Source: Anaerolineales bacterium (GTDB taxonomy: Bacteria; Chloroflexota; Anaerolineae; 4572-78; NAK82). From it: DNA of 8,294 nucleotides. The DNA lies in assembly GCA_024643945.1 (NCBI GenBank), contig JAHELX010000250.1, positions 1-8,294 of the forward strand. Reading direction: 5' to 3'. Positions 1-5,615 of this stretch are shown piece by piece. The notes beneath the pieces are model-generated. The model saw only the letters and a program-made list of their open reading frames with translations, searched no databases and was not told the origin of the DNA. The number at the start of each line of letters is the position of its first letter. The stretch's first letter is position 1. Position numbers and translations under genes: made by a program.

Positions 1-954
1 GCCCTGGCCGCCGATGGGAGTAAGGATGATCTTTGCCTTACGCCCTTCGAGCAATTCCAGGAGCCGAGATTCGTTCACGTCGGCGGCAACCAGTTCTCCA
101 TCAGCCACGACGTCCACGCCGATTAACGTCTTGCTCAGTCCTAACCTGGAAACGATGGCACTGGTCGTGGTTCCTGGTCCGATTATGTAAAGCAAGCTCC
201 CTTCCATCCTGCTCACGACGTCGTATGCAATCGCCTGCTGGGCCGCCTGTTCTCCGGGGCTACTGGGCATCTTTGCGCTCTGAACCAGCCTTCTTTCGAA
301 GGGAATCTTGAGGTACCCGTACAACCTGGCTGAAACGACGCCCTGTCGAAAGGCTTCCTCGTCGATATCCATGACCTCCGCCTCTCGCAGACTGGACACC
401 CCTCCCTGCAGGTACAAAGCGGCCACATCTCCTGCGCTGCTCGGGCTGGTTGCAAAGACCGCCGAATGGATCTTGACTCCCGCCGGAATGCCCAGCACCG
501 GCAATCGTTCTCCAACACCGTTGTAGATATCCCGGGCCGTGCCATCGCCACCGGCAAATAGCAACAGGTTCACCTTCAACCGCAGCATTTCCCGGGCGGC
601 CTTGATCGTGTCATCCGGGGTTGTCTCACCCGGCTTGATGCAACCAATGACTGTGGGCTCAAAACCACCCGCTCTGGCCGCATCTTCTCCCATTTCTCCG
701 GGATAGGTAACCACTTCAAGCTCGCCTTTCACAGGCTCCAGCCTCTCAAGCGCCTGGATAGCCCGGTGGAGCGATTCGGGCACAGCGCCCAACTTGAGGG
801 CCTTTTTTTGTATCTCGGCCCCATCGCTTCCTTTGAGCCCGACTCGCCCGCCTATCCCGGCCACCGGGTTGACGATCAGGCCCAGCCTATTTGAAAGGCA
901 TGACGGGTTTTGGCTAATACCTGTCAGGCCTGGCTCTCTAGTTTTCCTCTCCAC
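1..954 (-). CDS. ATP-NAD kinase family protein (COG3199-like), C-terminus cut by window edge
   Basis: Reading the minus strand in the frame whose codons begin at 954 gives 318 residues without a stop, running off the left edge. The family is related to NAD kinase and diacylglycerol kinase folds and is presumed to phosphorylate NAD or a similar nucleotide; the true substrate is not settled. Visible motifs: a beta-strand/glycine loop LGLIVNPVAGIGGRVG at about 24-39, the kinase signature FAGGDGTARD at 133-142 (GGDG is the nucleotide-binding hallmark), GIPAGVKIHS at 155-164, GPGTTT at 259-264 and TPIGGQG at 312-318, which normally lies near the C-terminal part. The start is GTG at 954, chosen because AGGAAGG lies just upstream; the only nearby ATG (901) is out of frame and hits a stop after four codons. 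The start lies inside gcvPB (17-nt overlap), so translation is probably coupled. Family assignment is firm; the physiological role with the glycine dehydrogenase pair is inference. Confidence 0.88.
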   Translation of the reverse strand, partial: MERKTREPGLTGISQNPSCLSNRLGLIVNPVAGIGGRVGLKGSDGAEIQKKALKLGAVPESLHRAIQALERLEPVKGELEVVTYPGEMGEDAARAGGFEPTVIGCIKPGETTPDDTIKAAREMLRLKVNLLLFAGGDGTARDIYNGVGERLPVLGIPAGVKIHSAVFATSPSSAGDVAALYLQGGVSSLREAEVMDIDEEAFRQGVVSARLYGYLKIPFERRLVQSAKMPSSPGEQAAQQAIAYDVVSRMEGSLLYIIGPGTTTSAIVSRLGLSKTLIGVDVVADGELVAADVNESRLLELLEGRKAKIILTPIGGQG

Positions 955-2530
955 GTACCTTCCTCAAATAGGCCCTCCAGGTCATTGCCCATTGCGCTGG
1001 ATCGTCCAAGGGGGTATGGTCAATGCTGTGAATGGTGCTGTTATGAGGCGCCGTCTTGACCAGGTCAGGGTTCGTGCGTGCCTCGTCGGCCACGTGAGCG
1101 AGAATCGCCGCATATTCGTCCAGCTCATGTTTCGAATACGACTCGGTCGGTTCCAGGGTGCACGGCTCGGGAACGACGAAGGGATGGTGGCTGGTCCAAT
1201 AATGGACGCCGAAGTCCGCCGCCCGAAGTCCGATCTCCTCAGAATGAACGCCCGTCTCTCCGGCCAGTTCCTCCCAGCTATAGCGGACCTGCTCGATACG
1301 GCGCTTGCCTTTGGCGTACGGTGCGCTTACTCCTGGGATTTCGAGCATCTTCTTCAAGAGATAGTTGTTGTTGAGCACCGCGATTTCGGCGACCTCCTTT
1401 AACCCCTCCGCGCCGAGGCTCATGACCCAGGCATAGGCTCTCAGGATGACCGGGGCATAGCCGTAGAATGGCCGCAACACCCCAACGCTATCCGGCCTGT
1501 CATAGTCCAGGTAATATCTATCGCCATCAAACTCGATCACGGGCACCGGCAGAAACCTGGCGAGTTTCCTGGTTACGCCGCTGGCGCCACCCCCTGGCCC
1601 ACCACAGCCGTGGGGCGATGAGAAGGTCTTATGCAGGTTGAAGTGGCACAGGTCGAAGCCAGCCTCCCTGGCCCTGGTGATGCCCAGGATGCCGTTGGCG
1701 TTGGCCTGGTCGTAGGAGCACAGGCCGCCTGCTGCGTGCACGACCTGCACAAACTCCTCGATCCTGGGATTGAAGATGCCCGTGTCTTCCGGGTTGGTGA
1801 TCATCAGGGCTGCGGTCCGCTCTGAAACTGCCGCTTTCAGCGCGTCCCGGTCCGGGTAGCCATCCTCGTCAGGATACAGGGTGATAACCTTGAAGCCGGC
1901 CGTTCGCGCACAGGCAGCATTCGAAGGATGAGAGAAGATCGTGGTGATGACTTCATCCCGCTGCCCCGCCTCCCCACGAGACTCGTGGTAGGCGCGGATG
2001 ATCGAAACATTGGTGTATATCGCTGCCGACCCGGCAGCAGGTTGCAGCGAAAAGCGGTCCATGCCCGAAATCTCTTTGAGCATCTGCTCAAATCGATATA
2101 TGATATCCAGAATGCCCTGAACCGTTTCTTCGTCCTGCAAGGGATGAACCTCGGTCATTTTTGGCGTTCTGGCCAGTTGGTCGTTGACCTTGGGACTGTA
2201 CTTCATGGTGCATGTCCCCTGCCCGACGTCAACGTTCAGGTCGGTGCCCAGGTTCTCTTGGGATAGGCGTACGTAGTGCCTCAACACCTGGGGCTGGGAT
2301 AGTTCGGGCAGTTTGGGCGGCTGCTTCCTGCGCATCTTTTCGGGCAGGGTCGCCAGGACATCCCCAATCTCGTCTCTCATTTCATCTTCCACCTCAGGCA
2401 CCAGGATGCCCCGCTGCCCCTCACAGCTCAGCTCAAAGATGATCGGTTCGTCCCACCTGGCCTGGTGAAACCTCCTCAGGTTTGGTTCGCCGTTTGTGAA
2501 TCTGTGCTTGGTGATATCTTGTTGCGTCAT
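938..2530 (-). CDS. gcvPB: Glycine dehydrogenase (decarboxylating) subunit 2-like, GcvPB
   Basis: A 530-residue PLP enzyme subunit matching the beta half of the split glycine cleavage P-protein, which decarboxylates glycine and passes the aminomethyl group to lipoyl-GcvH in the cytoplasm. Seen: GTCTMKYSPK at about 105-114, LQPAAGS at 162-168, SHPSNAA at 200-206 (His and Asn in the place of the usual AHGTNPA), LMITNPEDTGIF at 242-253, SYDQANAN at 272-279 with the PLP aspartate D274, and the Schiff-base lysine K301 in NLHKTFSSPHGCGGPG. LEPTESYSKHELD near 459-471 is the usual C-terminal signature. It is slightly longer than typical subunits (about 480-520) because of a region at about 405-432, where canonical proteins carry HEFVLS. 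The start ATG overlaps the gcvPA stop by 4 nt (ATGA); AAGGAG sits about 11 nt upstream, so coupling is likely. Family firm; because several substrate-side motifs differ from canonical GcvPB, the reaction is probable rather than certain. Confidence 0.9.
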   Translation of the reverse strand: MTQQDITKHRFTNGEPNLRRFHQARWDEPIIFELSCEGQRGILVPEVEDEMRDEIGDVLATLPEKMRRKQPPKLPELSQPQVLRHYVRLSQENLGTDLNVDVGQGTCTMKYSPKVNDQLARTPKMTEVHPLQDEETVQGILDIIYRFEQMLKEISGMDRFSLQPAAGSAAIYTNVSIIRAYHESRGEAGQRDEVITTIFSHPSNAACARTAGFKVITLYPDEDGYPDRDALKAAVSERTAALMITNPEDTGIFNPRIEEFVQVVHAAGGLCSYDQANANGILGITRAREAGFDLCHFNLHKTFSSPHGCGGPGGGASGVTRKLARFLPVPVIEFDGDRYYLDYDRPDSVGVLRPFYGYAPVILRAYAWVMSLGAEGLKEVAEIAVLNNNYLLKKMLEIPGVSAPYAKGKRRIEQVRYSWEELAGETGVHSEEIGLRAADFGVHYWTSHHPFVVPEPCTLEPTESYSKHELDEYAAILAHVADEARTNPDLVKTAPHNSTIHSIDHTPLDDPAQWAMTWRAYLRKVRGEEN

Positions 2531-3927
2531 TTTTCAACGGTCTCCTTCAGGGCAGTCACCAACCTGTCGATGTCATCCTTTGTGTGGACTTCGGTCACGC
2601 AATAAAGGGCGCTGTTGCCCAGCTCTGGAAATTCTTGCGTCAAGTCTTTTCCGCCGAAGATGCCCCGCGCCAACAGCGCCTTGTTAATTTCAGAAACTCT
2701 CTTGCCCGTGCCGTCAAAATTGACGACAAACTCTTTGAAGTGAGGCGAGCGGAAAACAGGGGCCTTAACGCCTTTGATCTTGGTCATATGCGCCATTGCG
2801 TAATGGGAGCGTGACATGATGCCTTCTCCAATGTCCAGCATACCCTGAGGCCCCATAAGCGCCAGGTAAACACCAGCCGTAATGCCCCACAATGCGGCCG
2901 CCGTGCCCACCCACTCTTTGCCCTCCTCCCGGACGGCAAAAGAAGTCCTCTCGTAAGCCACGTCGCCGAAGCCATACTCCCCTGCAACCGATGTCGGGGC
3001 GATGCCAAACAGGCGGGAAGGGTATTCCATCACATACGCTTCTTCATCCCGAGTCGCGATGAATCCCGCGTGACCGCCCCCAAATTGCACATGCATGCCC
3101 AGCGGCTGGATGTCTCCGCAGACAATGTCCCCCCCGTACTCGACCGGTGGCGTGAGGATACCCAACGAAATCGGATCCACCCCAACCACGCAGATCGCCC
3201 CGTGATCGTGGGCGATCTGGGAGATCTCATCTCCGCGCGTCTCGATCAGACCGAGGTAGGAGGGATTCTCAAAGTAGACGGCCGCCGTCTCTGAGGAGAT
3301 TTCAGCCTTGAGGGCCCCGAGGCTCAGTTGTCCCGTCTCGGAGTCGTAGCCTATCAGCTTGATCGCCATCTCGGGCTTACAGTAGTCTCTGATTTTCGAT
3401 AGTTTGTCCCGGCTGATAGTTTTGCAAATCAGTGCCTCGCGCCGGCCTGTAATCCGTGATGCCATGCGGATCGACGTGGCAGCCGCCTGATACCCGTCAT
3501 ATGTTGGGACATTGACCACATCCATATTCAGCAATTCGCCCATCATGCTGGCGTACTCAAAGAGCGCCTGAAAGCGGCCGTGATCGTCATAAGGTTCGCC
3601 AGCGTAGGCAGTCAAAAACTCACCGCGCTGGTTCACCTCGTCACACACAGCCGGCACATGGTGTTGCCAGCACCCGGCTCCCAAAAAGCTCAGGTATTCC
3701 TGGCAGGTCTTGTTCCTGGCCAGGATACCTTCTACGTGCCTTTTCAAGGCATATTCGGACAGGAGCGGTTTGGGCAGATTCATGTTCCCCCTGAATCTGA
3801 GATTTTCGGGGACATCCTGGTAGAAATCCTCCACGCTCTCCGCGTCCACCTCTTGGAGCATTTGCTCCTTTAGGGCGGGTACAGAATTGGGGATGTAGGG
3901 ATACGCGATCGGTCGTCGTTGGCTCAT
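2527..3927 (-). CDS. gcvPA: Glycine dehydrogenase (decarboxylating) subunit 1-like, GcvPA
   Basis: A 466-residue protein matching the alpha half of the split glycine cleavage P-protein, partner of the GcvPB-like subunit encoded next. It starts MSQRRPIAYPYIPNS, with FLGAGCWQHHVPAV at about 81-94, ALFEYASMMGELLNMDV at 121-137, YDGYQAA at 143-149, a PLP-fold-like YFENPSYLG at 218-226 and LALMGPQGM at 355-363, all recognisable GcvPA landmarks. The ATG at 3927 is preferred because GGAGGA lies 7 nt upstream and the homologous part begins here; the frame stays open to 4047, but those 40 extra codons lie over the promoter and resemble nothing. Odd: the usual PYQPEISQG segment is AGEPYDDHGRFQ (109-120), and the usual EKATSNIC region reads GKEWVGTAAALWG (336-348), so this is a divergent branch. 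First gene of a three-gene operon; a TATAAT and inverted repeats lie upstream. Confidence 0.9.
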   Translation of the reverse strand: MSQRRPIAYPYIPNSVPALKEQMLQEVDAESVEDFYQDVPENLRFRGNMNLPKPLLSEYALKRHVEGILARNKTCQEYLSFLGAGCWQHHVPAVCDEVNQRGEFLTAYAGEPYDDHGRFQALFEYASMMGELLNMDVVNVPTYDGYQAAATSIRMASRITGRREALICKTISRDKLSKIRDYCKPEMAIKLIGYDSETGQLSLGALKAEISSETAAVYFENPSYLGLIETRGDEISQIAHDHGAICVVGVDPISLGILTPPVEYGGDIVCGDIQPLGMHVQFGGGHAGFIATRDEEAYVMEYPSRLFGIAPTSVAGEYGFGDVAYERTSFAVREEGKEWVGTAAALWGITAGVYLALMGPQGMLDIGEGIMSRSHYAMAHMTKIKGVKAPVFRSPHFKEFVVNFDGTGKRVSEINKALLARGIFGGKDLTQEFPELGNSALYCVTEVHTKDDIDRLVTALKETVEK

Positions 3928-3952
3928 GCTCTGTTCCTCCGTTGATGCTTCA

Positions 3953-3958
3953 ATTATA
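3953..3958 (-). promoter_or_regulatory. Putative -10 box of the gcvPA operon
   Basis: A perfect TATAAT on the minus strand, about 25 nt before the gcvPA start, followed by a GGAGGA ribosome binding site. The expected -35 position (about 3976-3981) reads TCGGAA, a poor match, and falls inside one arm of the 12-bp inverted repeat; this would suit a promoter controlled by a protein bound there. Inference from sequence only. Confidence 0.45.
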
Positions 3959-3970
3959 ATACCCGCACGT

Positions 3971-4022
3971 GAAATTTCCGAGTCGTGAGAGCAACATGTC
4001 GCCCAATTTTCTCGGAAATTTC
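3971..4022. repeat. Perfect 12-bp inverted repeat upstream of gcvPA
   Basis: GAAATTTCCGAG at 3971-3982 and its exact reverse complement CTCGGAAATTTC at 4011-4022, separated by 28 nt. The proximal arm overlaps the likely -35 region of the gcvPA promoter. The arms could be two half-sites for a regulator, or, if transcribed from further upstream, form a long hairpin. No T-run follows, so a simple terminator is unlikely. Confidence 0.7.
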
Positions 4023-4059
4023 CCGCGGCGGGGAGGTACACCCACATGCGTTGGGGATA

Positions 4060-4081
4060 AAATTCATATAGTGATGAATTT
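4060..4081. promoter_or_regulatory. 22-bp palindrome, candidate operator
   Basis: AAATTCAT at 4060-4067 and ATGAATTT at 4074-4081 form a perfect 8-bp inverted repeat around a 6-bp spacer. Size and symmetry fit a dimeric helix-turn-helix regulator site. It lies about 130 bp upstream of the gcvPA start, beyond the 12-bp inverted repeat. The regulator is unknown and no candidate for it adjoins the site. Confidence 0.45.
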
Positions 4082-4231
4082 CACATACTGAAGCTATAGA
4101 TTCACACAGATGGACACACACCTGATTCCTAAACACCTGCATGAATCTGCACAGTTCCGCAATTCAGCAAATGTCCAATTTCAATCGATTTGGATTAGGT
4201 TGAACAACGTGAAACCCAATGACTCGTCTGG

Positions 4232-4268
4232 CCAGGAACTCGGTAGCCTTAAACCACCGAGTTCCTGG
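4232..4268. repeat. Perfect 13-bp inverted repeat (hairpin)
   Basis: CCAGGAACTCGGT at 4232-4244 and ACCGAGTTCCTGG at 4256-4268 pair perfectly around an 11-nt loop, giving a very stable GC-rich hairpin. It lies about 40 nt beyond the stop of the decayed SnoaL-like copy in the minus direction, a sensible place for a transcription terminator, but no T-run follows on either strand. It may instead be a dispersed REP-like element; copies elsewhere in the genome would decide. Confidence 0.7.
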
Positions 4269-4309
4269 TCATCTGCGTGTCGAGAGTAGTTGGGTTATCA
4301 ATCAGCCAG

Positions 4310-4485
4310 TTATCTCGGCGGTGCTGGCATCTCGACGCCAAGTTGTTGCAGAAGCCCCAGCACCCCACCGCCAGCCGGCGTATCAGCATGAATCCGGACA
4401 ACTTTGTCCCCTTTGAATGTGAGATCTGCGGCTCGACTGGTAACTTACCGCTCTTGCCAGTGGTTGGGACAACTGGTATGCCCAT
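4310..4485 (-). pseudogene. Decayed C-terminal part of a SnoaL-like gene
   Basis: The minus strand shows two pieces in different frames that resemble the end of the intact SnoaL-like gene nearby. MGIPVVPTTGK (from 4485) matches MGIPPTGK of that gene, and GLLQQLGVEMPAPPR followed by a TAA at 4310-4312 matches its end GMMQQLGVVPS. The DNA around the QQLGV part agrees at about 18 of 21 positions by eye. The two landmarks are 134 nt apart here against 111 in the intact gene, so at least one frame-shifting insertion is present. Sequence between them is poorly conserved and nothing convincing is seen upstream of 4485. Reading as a broken tandem duplicate is an inference from short matches. Confidence 0.4.
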
Positions 4486-4576
4486 TGGCGACAGGTCTAA
4501 ATCGATTGTAGTTGACTAAGACACGCTTAGACACAATTCACGCGATCGGGAGTAGGTGCGTGTTTTAAGTGACGAT

Positions 4577-4987
4577 CTATGAGGGGACGACGCCGAGTTG
4601 TTGCATCATGCCCAACTGGTCAGATTCCAACCAGCTTTCCACGATCTTGCCGCCAGCGACGCGATCGATGGTGATGCCCGTCACCGTCACCGCCTTGCCG
4701 GTGGGAGGGATGCCCATGAATTCACCCTGGTGCGTGCTGTGCCCTGACCAACGGGTCACGACCCTGTCCCCTTCGGCGATTTGATCCTCAATTGTCACCT
4801 GGCCGGGGAAGGCGGCCTGGTACATAGCGGTGAGTTGTTTTTCGCCCTCACGGCCAGACGGTATTCCGGGAAGAGCGCTGTGGTTGACGTAGTCCGCAGC
4901 GAGAATCTCGTCAATGGCGTCCGGGTTGCGCTGGTTCCAGACTTCCTCGAAGAAACGGCGGACGATGGCTTTGTTTTGTTCTGACAT
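4577..4987 (-). CDS. SnoaL-like ester cyclase family protein
   Basis: A 136-residue protein of the SnoaL-like / NTF2 fold. Members are small alpha+beta barrels; some are polyketide cyclases, but most bacterial copies of this size have no known substrate. Seen: N-terminal helix NKAIVRRFFEEVWNQRNPDAIDEILAAD split over about 5-32, the fold's YVNHSALPGIPSGREG at 33-48 with conserved His36, a central AFPGQVTIEDQIAEGDRV at 59-76, the WSGHSTHQGEFMGIPPTGK stretch at 80-98, and the closing GKIVESWLESDQLGMMQQLG at 113-132. Length is normal and the protein looks complete and soluble, with no signal peptide. ATG at 4987 is preceded by GGAGAA about 7 nt upstream. It appears to be monocistronic. An inverted repeat of TTCCGAGA lies 40-70 bp upstream. 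Family assignment strong, function unknown. Confidence 0.88.
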   Translation of the reverse strand: MSEQNKAIVRRFFEEVWNQRNPDAIDEILAADYVNHSALPGIPSGREGEKQLTAMYQAAFPGQVTIEDQIAEGDRVVTRWSGHSTHQGEFMGIPPTGKAVTVTGITIDRVAGGKIVESWLESDQLGMMQQLGVVPS

Positions 4988-5026
4988 TGGATATTCTCCT
5001 TTCGTGAATCAGGTGCGAACGGCATT

Positions 5027-5058
5027 TTCCGAGAGATCTTCCTAGAGTTTTCTCGGAA
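5027..5058. repeat. 8-bp inverted repeat upstream of the SnoaL-like gene
   Basis: TTCCGAGA at 5027-5034 and TCTCGGAA at 5051-5058, perfect over 8 bp with a 16-nt spacer. The same half-site is found in the 12-bp inverted repeat upstream of gcvPA, and the 11-nt string TTCCGAGAAAA occurs at both places in the same orientation relative to the downstream gene (4007-4017 and 5048-5058, minus strand). Candidate shared operator or 5'-leader hairpin. Confidence 0.5.
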
Positions 5059-5155
5059 GACCCTTTAAAACCTAACTGGCTGGCTTAACGGAGCACGCAC
5101 CACGCAACACCTTCGCAGTGCATATTCCGTTTACCTTTGGCGTTGATCACAGATG

Positions 5156-5458
5156 TCACAGCACGACCCCGACTTCGTCCACGTAGCACCATATCCAATC
5201 CTCACCCGGTTCGAAAGATTGGATGAGCGGATGTCCGCTGTCGTGGAAGTGCTGGGTGGCGTGCTTGTTCTTGGAATTATCACAGCAACCCACGTGACCG
5301 CAGATCAGGCACAGACGCAGATGGACCCATGTATCCCCGGTCTTCAAGCAATCCTCGCAGCCCTGGGCGCTGGGCGTGACGTCCTGAATCTGTCCCCTAT
5401 GGGAGCACCCCTCAGTAGTGGGCTCGATTTTGGCTTTGCGTTCTTCTGACATCTTCAT
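5156..5458 (-). CDS. UBP-type zinc finger domain protein
   Basis: A 100-residue protein consisting almost entirely of one UBP-type zinc finger, a domain that in eukaryotic deubiquitinases and HDAC6 binds the free C-terminus of ubiquitin; bacterial stand-alone copies have no established role. Likely zinc ligands are visible in order: C18 and H20, C34 and C37 (CEDC), C50 and C53 (CLIC), C58, and histidines among H66, H70, H72 and H76, in the typical setting WVHLRLCLICGHVGCC and ATQHFHDSGHPLIQSF. The C-terminus WIWCYVDEV at 88-96 is also typical. Start chosen at the first ATG, 4 nt after GAGAAGG; the ATG two codons later would leave too long a gap. A TATAAT lies at 5472-5477. Transcribed divergently from the BTAD regulator. 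Domain firm, function unknown. Confidence 0.9.
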   Translation of the reverse strand: MKMSEERKAKIEPTTEGCSHRGQIQDVTPSAQGCEDCLKTGDTWVHLRLCLICGHVGCCDNSKNKHATQHFHDSGHPLIQSFEPGEDWIWCYVDEVGVVL

Positions 5459-5471
5459 TTACCTTCTCTCA

Positions 5472-5477
5472 ATTATA
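5472..5477 (-). promoter_or_regulatory. Putative -10 box for the UBP zinc-finger gene
   Basis: Perfect TATAAT on the minus strand, 13 nt before the start codon, giving a very short leader. Two TTGTCA strings lie upstream (5489-5494 and 5500-5505), but at spacings of about 11 and 22 nt, neither ideal for a -35 box. Confidence 0.4.
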
Positions 5478-5486
5478 GCAATTAGC

Positions 5487-5507
5487 TATGACAAAAATAT
5501 GACAAAA
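5487..5507. repeat. Tandem TATGACAAAA repeats in the divergent promoter region
   Basis: TATGACAAAA occurs at 5487-5496 and again at 5498-5507, an 11-bp period, i.e. about one helical turn. It lies between the divergent zinc-finger and BTAD regulator genes, immediately upstream of the zinc-finger gene's TATAAT. This arrangement suits two adjacent binding sites for a regulator on one DNA face, but could be chance in AT-rich DNA. Confidence 0.4.
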
Positions 5508-5541
5508 TAGGTCTTAAATATAGATTTTTACGGTAAAAGTA

Positions 5542-5570
5542 TTGCACAACTCAACACGCCATGCTATAAT
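5542..5570 (+). promoter_or_regulatory. Putative sigma70-type promoter of the BTAD regulator
   Basis: TTGCAC at 5542-5547 and a perfect TATAAT at 5565-5570, separated by 17 nt, in an AT-rich stretch. This predicts a transcript start near 5577, upstream of all candidate starts of the regulator gene. Confidence 0.5.
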
Positions 5571-5615
5571 GTAAAATCAGATTGCCTTCTCATCTCTTCC
5601 CGCACGGCCGATCAA

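Larger units (their letters stand above)
3928..4576. other. 650-bp intergenic region upstream of gcvPA
   Basis: No intact gene is supported here. It holds, from the gcvPA side: the gcv promoter and ribosome binding site, the 12-bp inverted repeat, the 22-bp palindrome, an otherwise featureless stretch at about 4082-4231, a 13-bp hairpin, and a decayed SnoaL-like gene end at 4310-4485. The last part (4486-4576) shows only a small CTAAG/CTTAG inverted repeat at 4516-4530. Glycine-riboswitch-like sequence was looked for by eye and not seen. Confidence 0.6.

Noticed and set aside
794..1402. 202-residue plus-strand frame
   Set aside because: Lies antisense to the well-supported gcvPB and kinase genes; low-complexity translation with no recognisable domain.
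3928..4047. Extended gcvPA with 40 extra N-terminal codons
   Set aside because: The extension covers the TATAAT and inverted repeat arm and resembles no GcvPA N-terminus, while ATG 3927 has a strong GGAGGA site.
3928..4230. Glycine riboswitch upstream of gcvPA
   Set aside because: Often expected before gcv genes, but the conserved core of that riboswitch is not visible on the minus strand here.
4388..4519. Plus-strand 43-residue frame with CEICGSTGN
   Set aside because: It has only one CxxC pair and no ribosome binding site, and lies antisense to the SnoaL-like remnant; too short to support as a gene.
4516..4530. CTAAG/CTTAG small inverted repeat as terminator of the SnoaL-like gene
   Set aside because: Only five base pairs and no T-run; could easily arise by chance.
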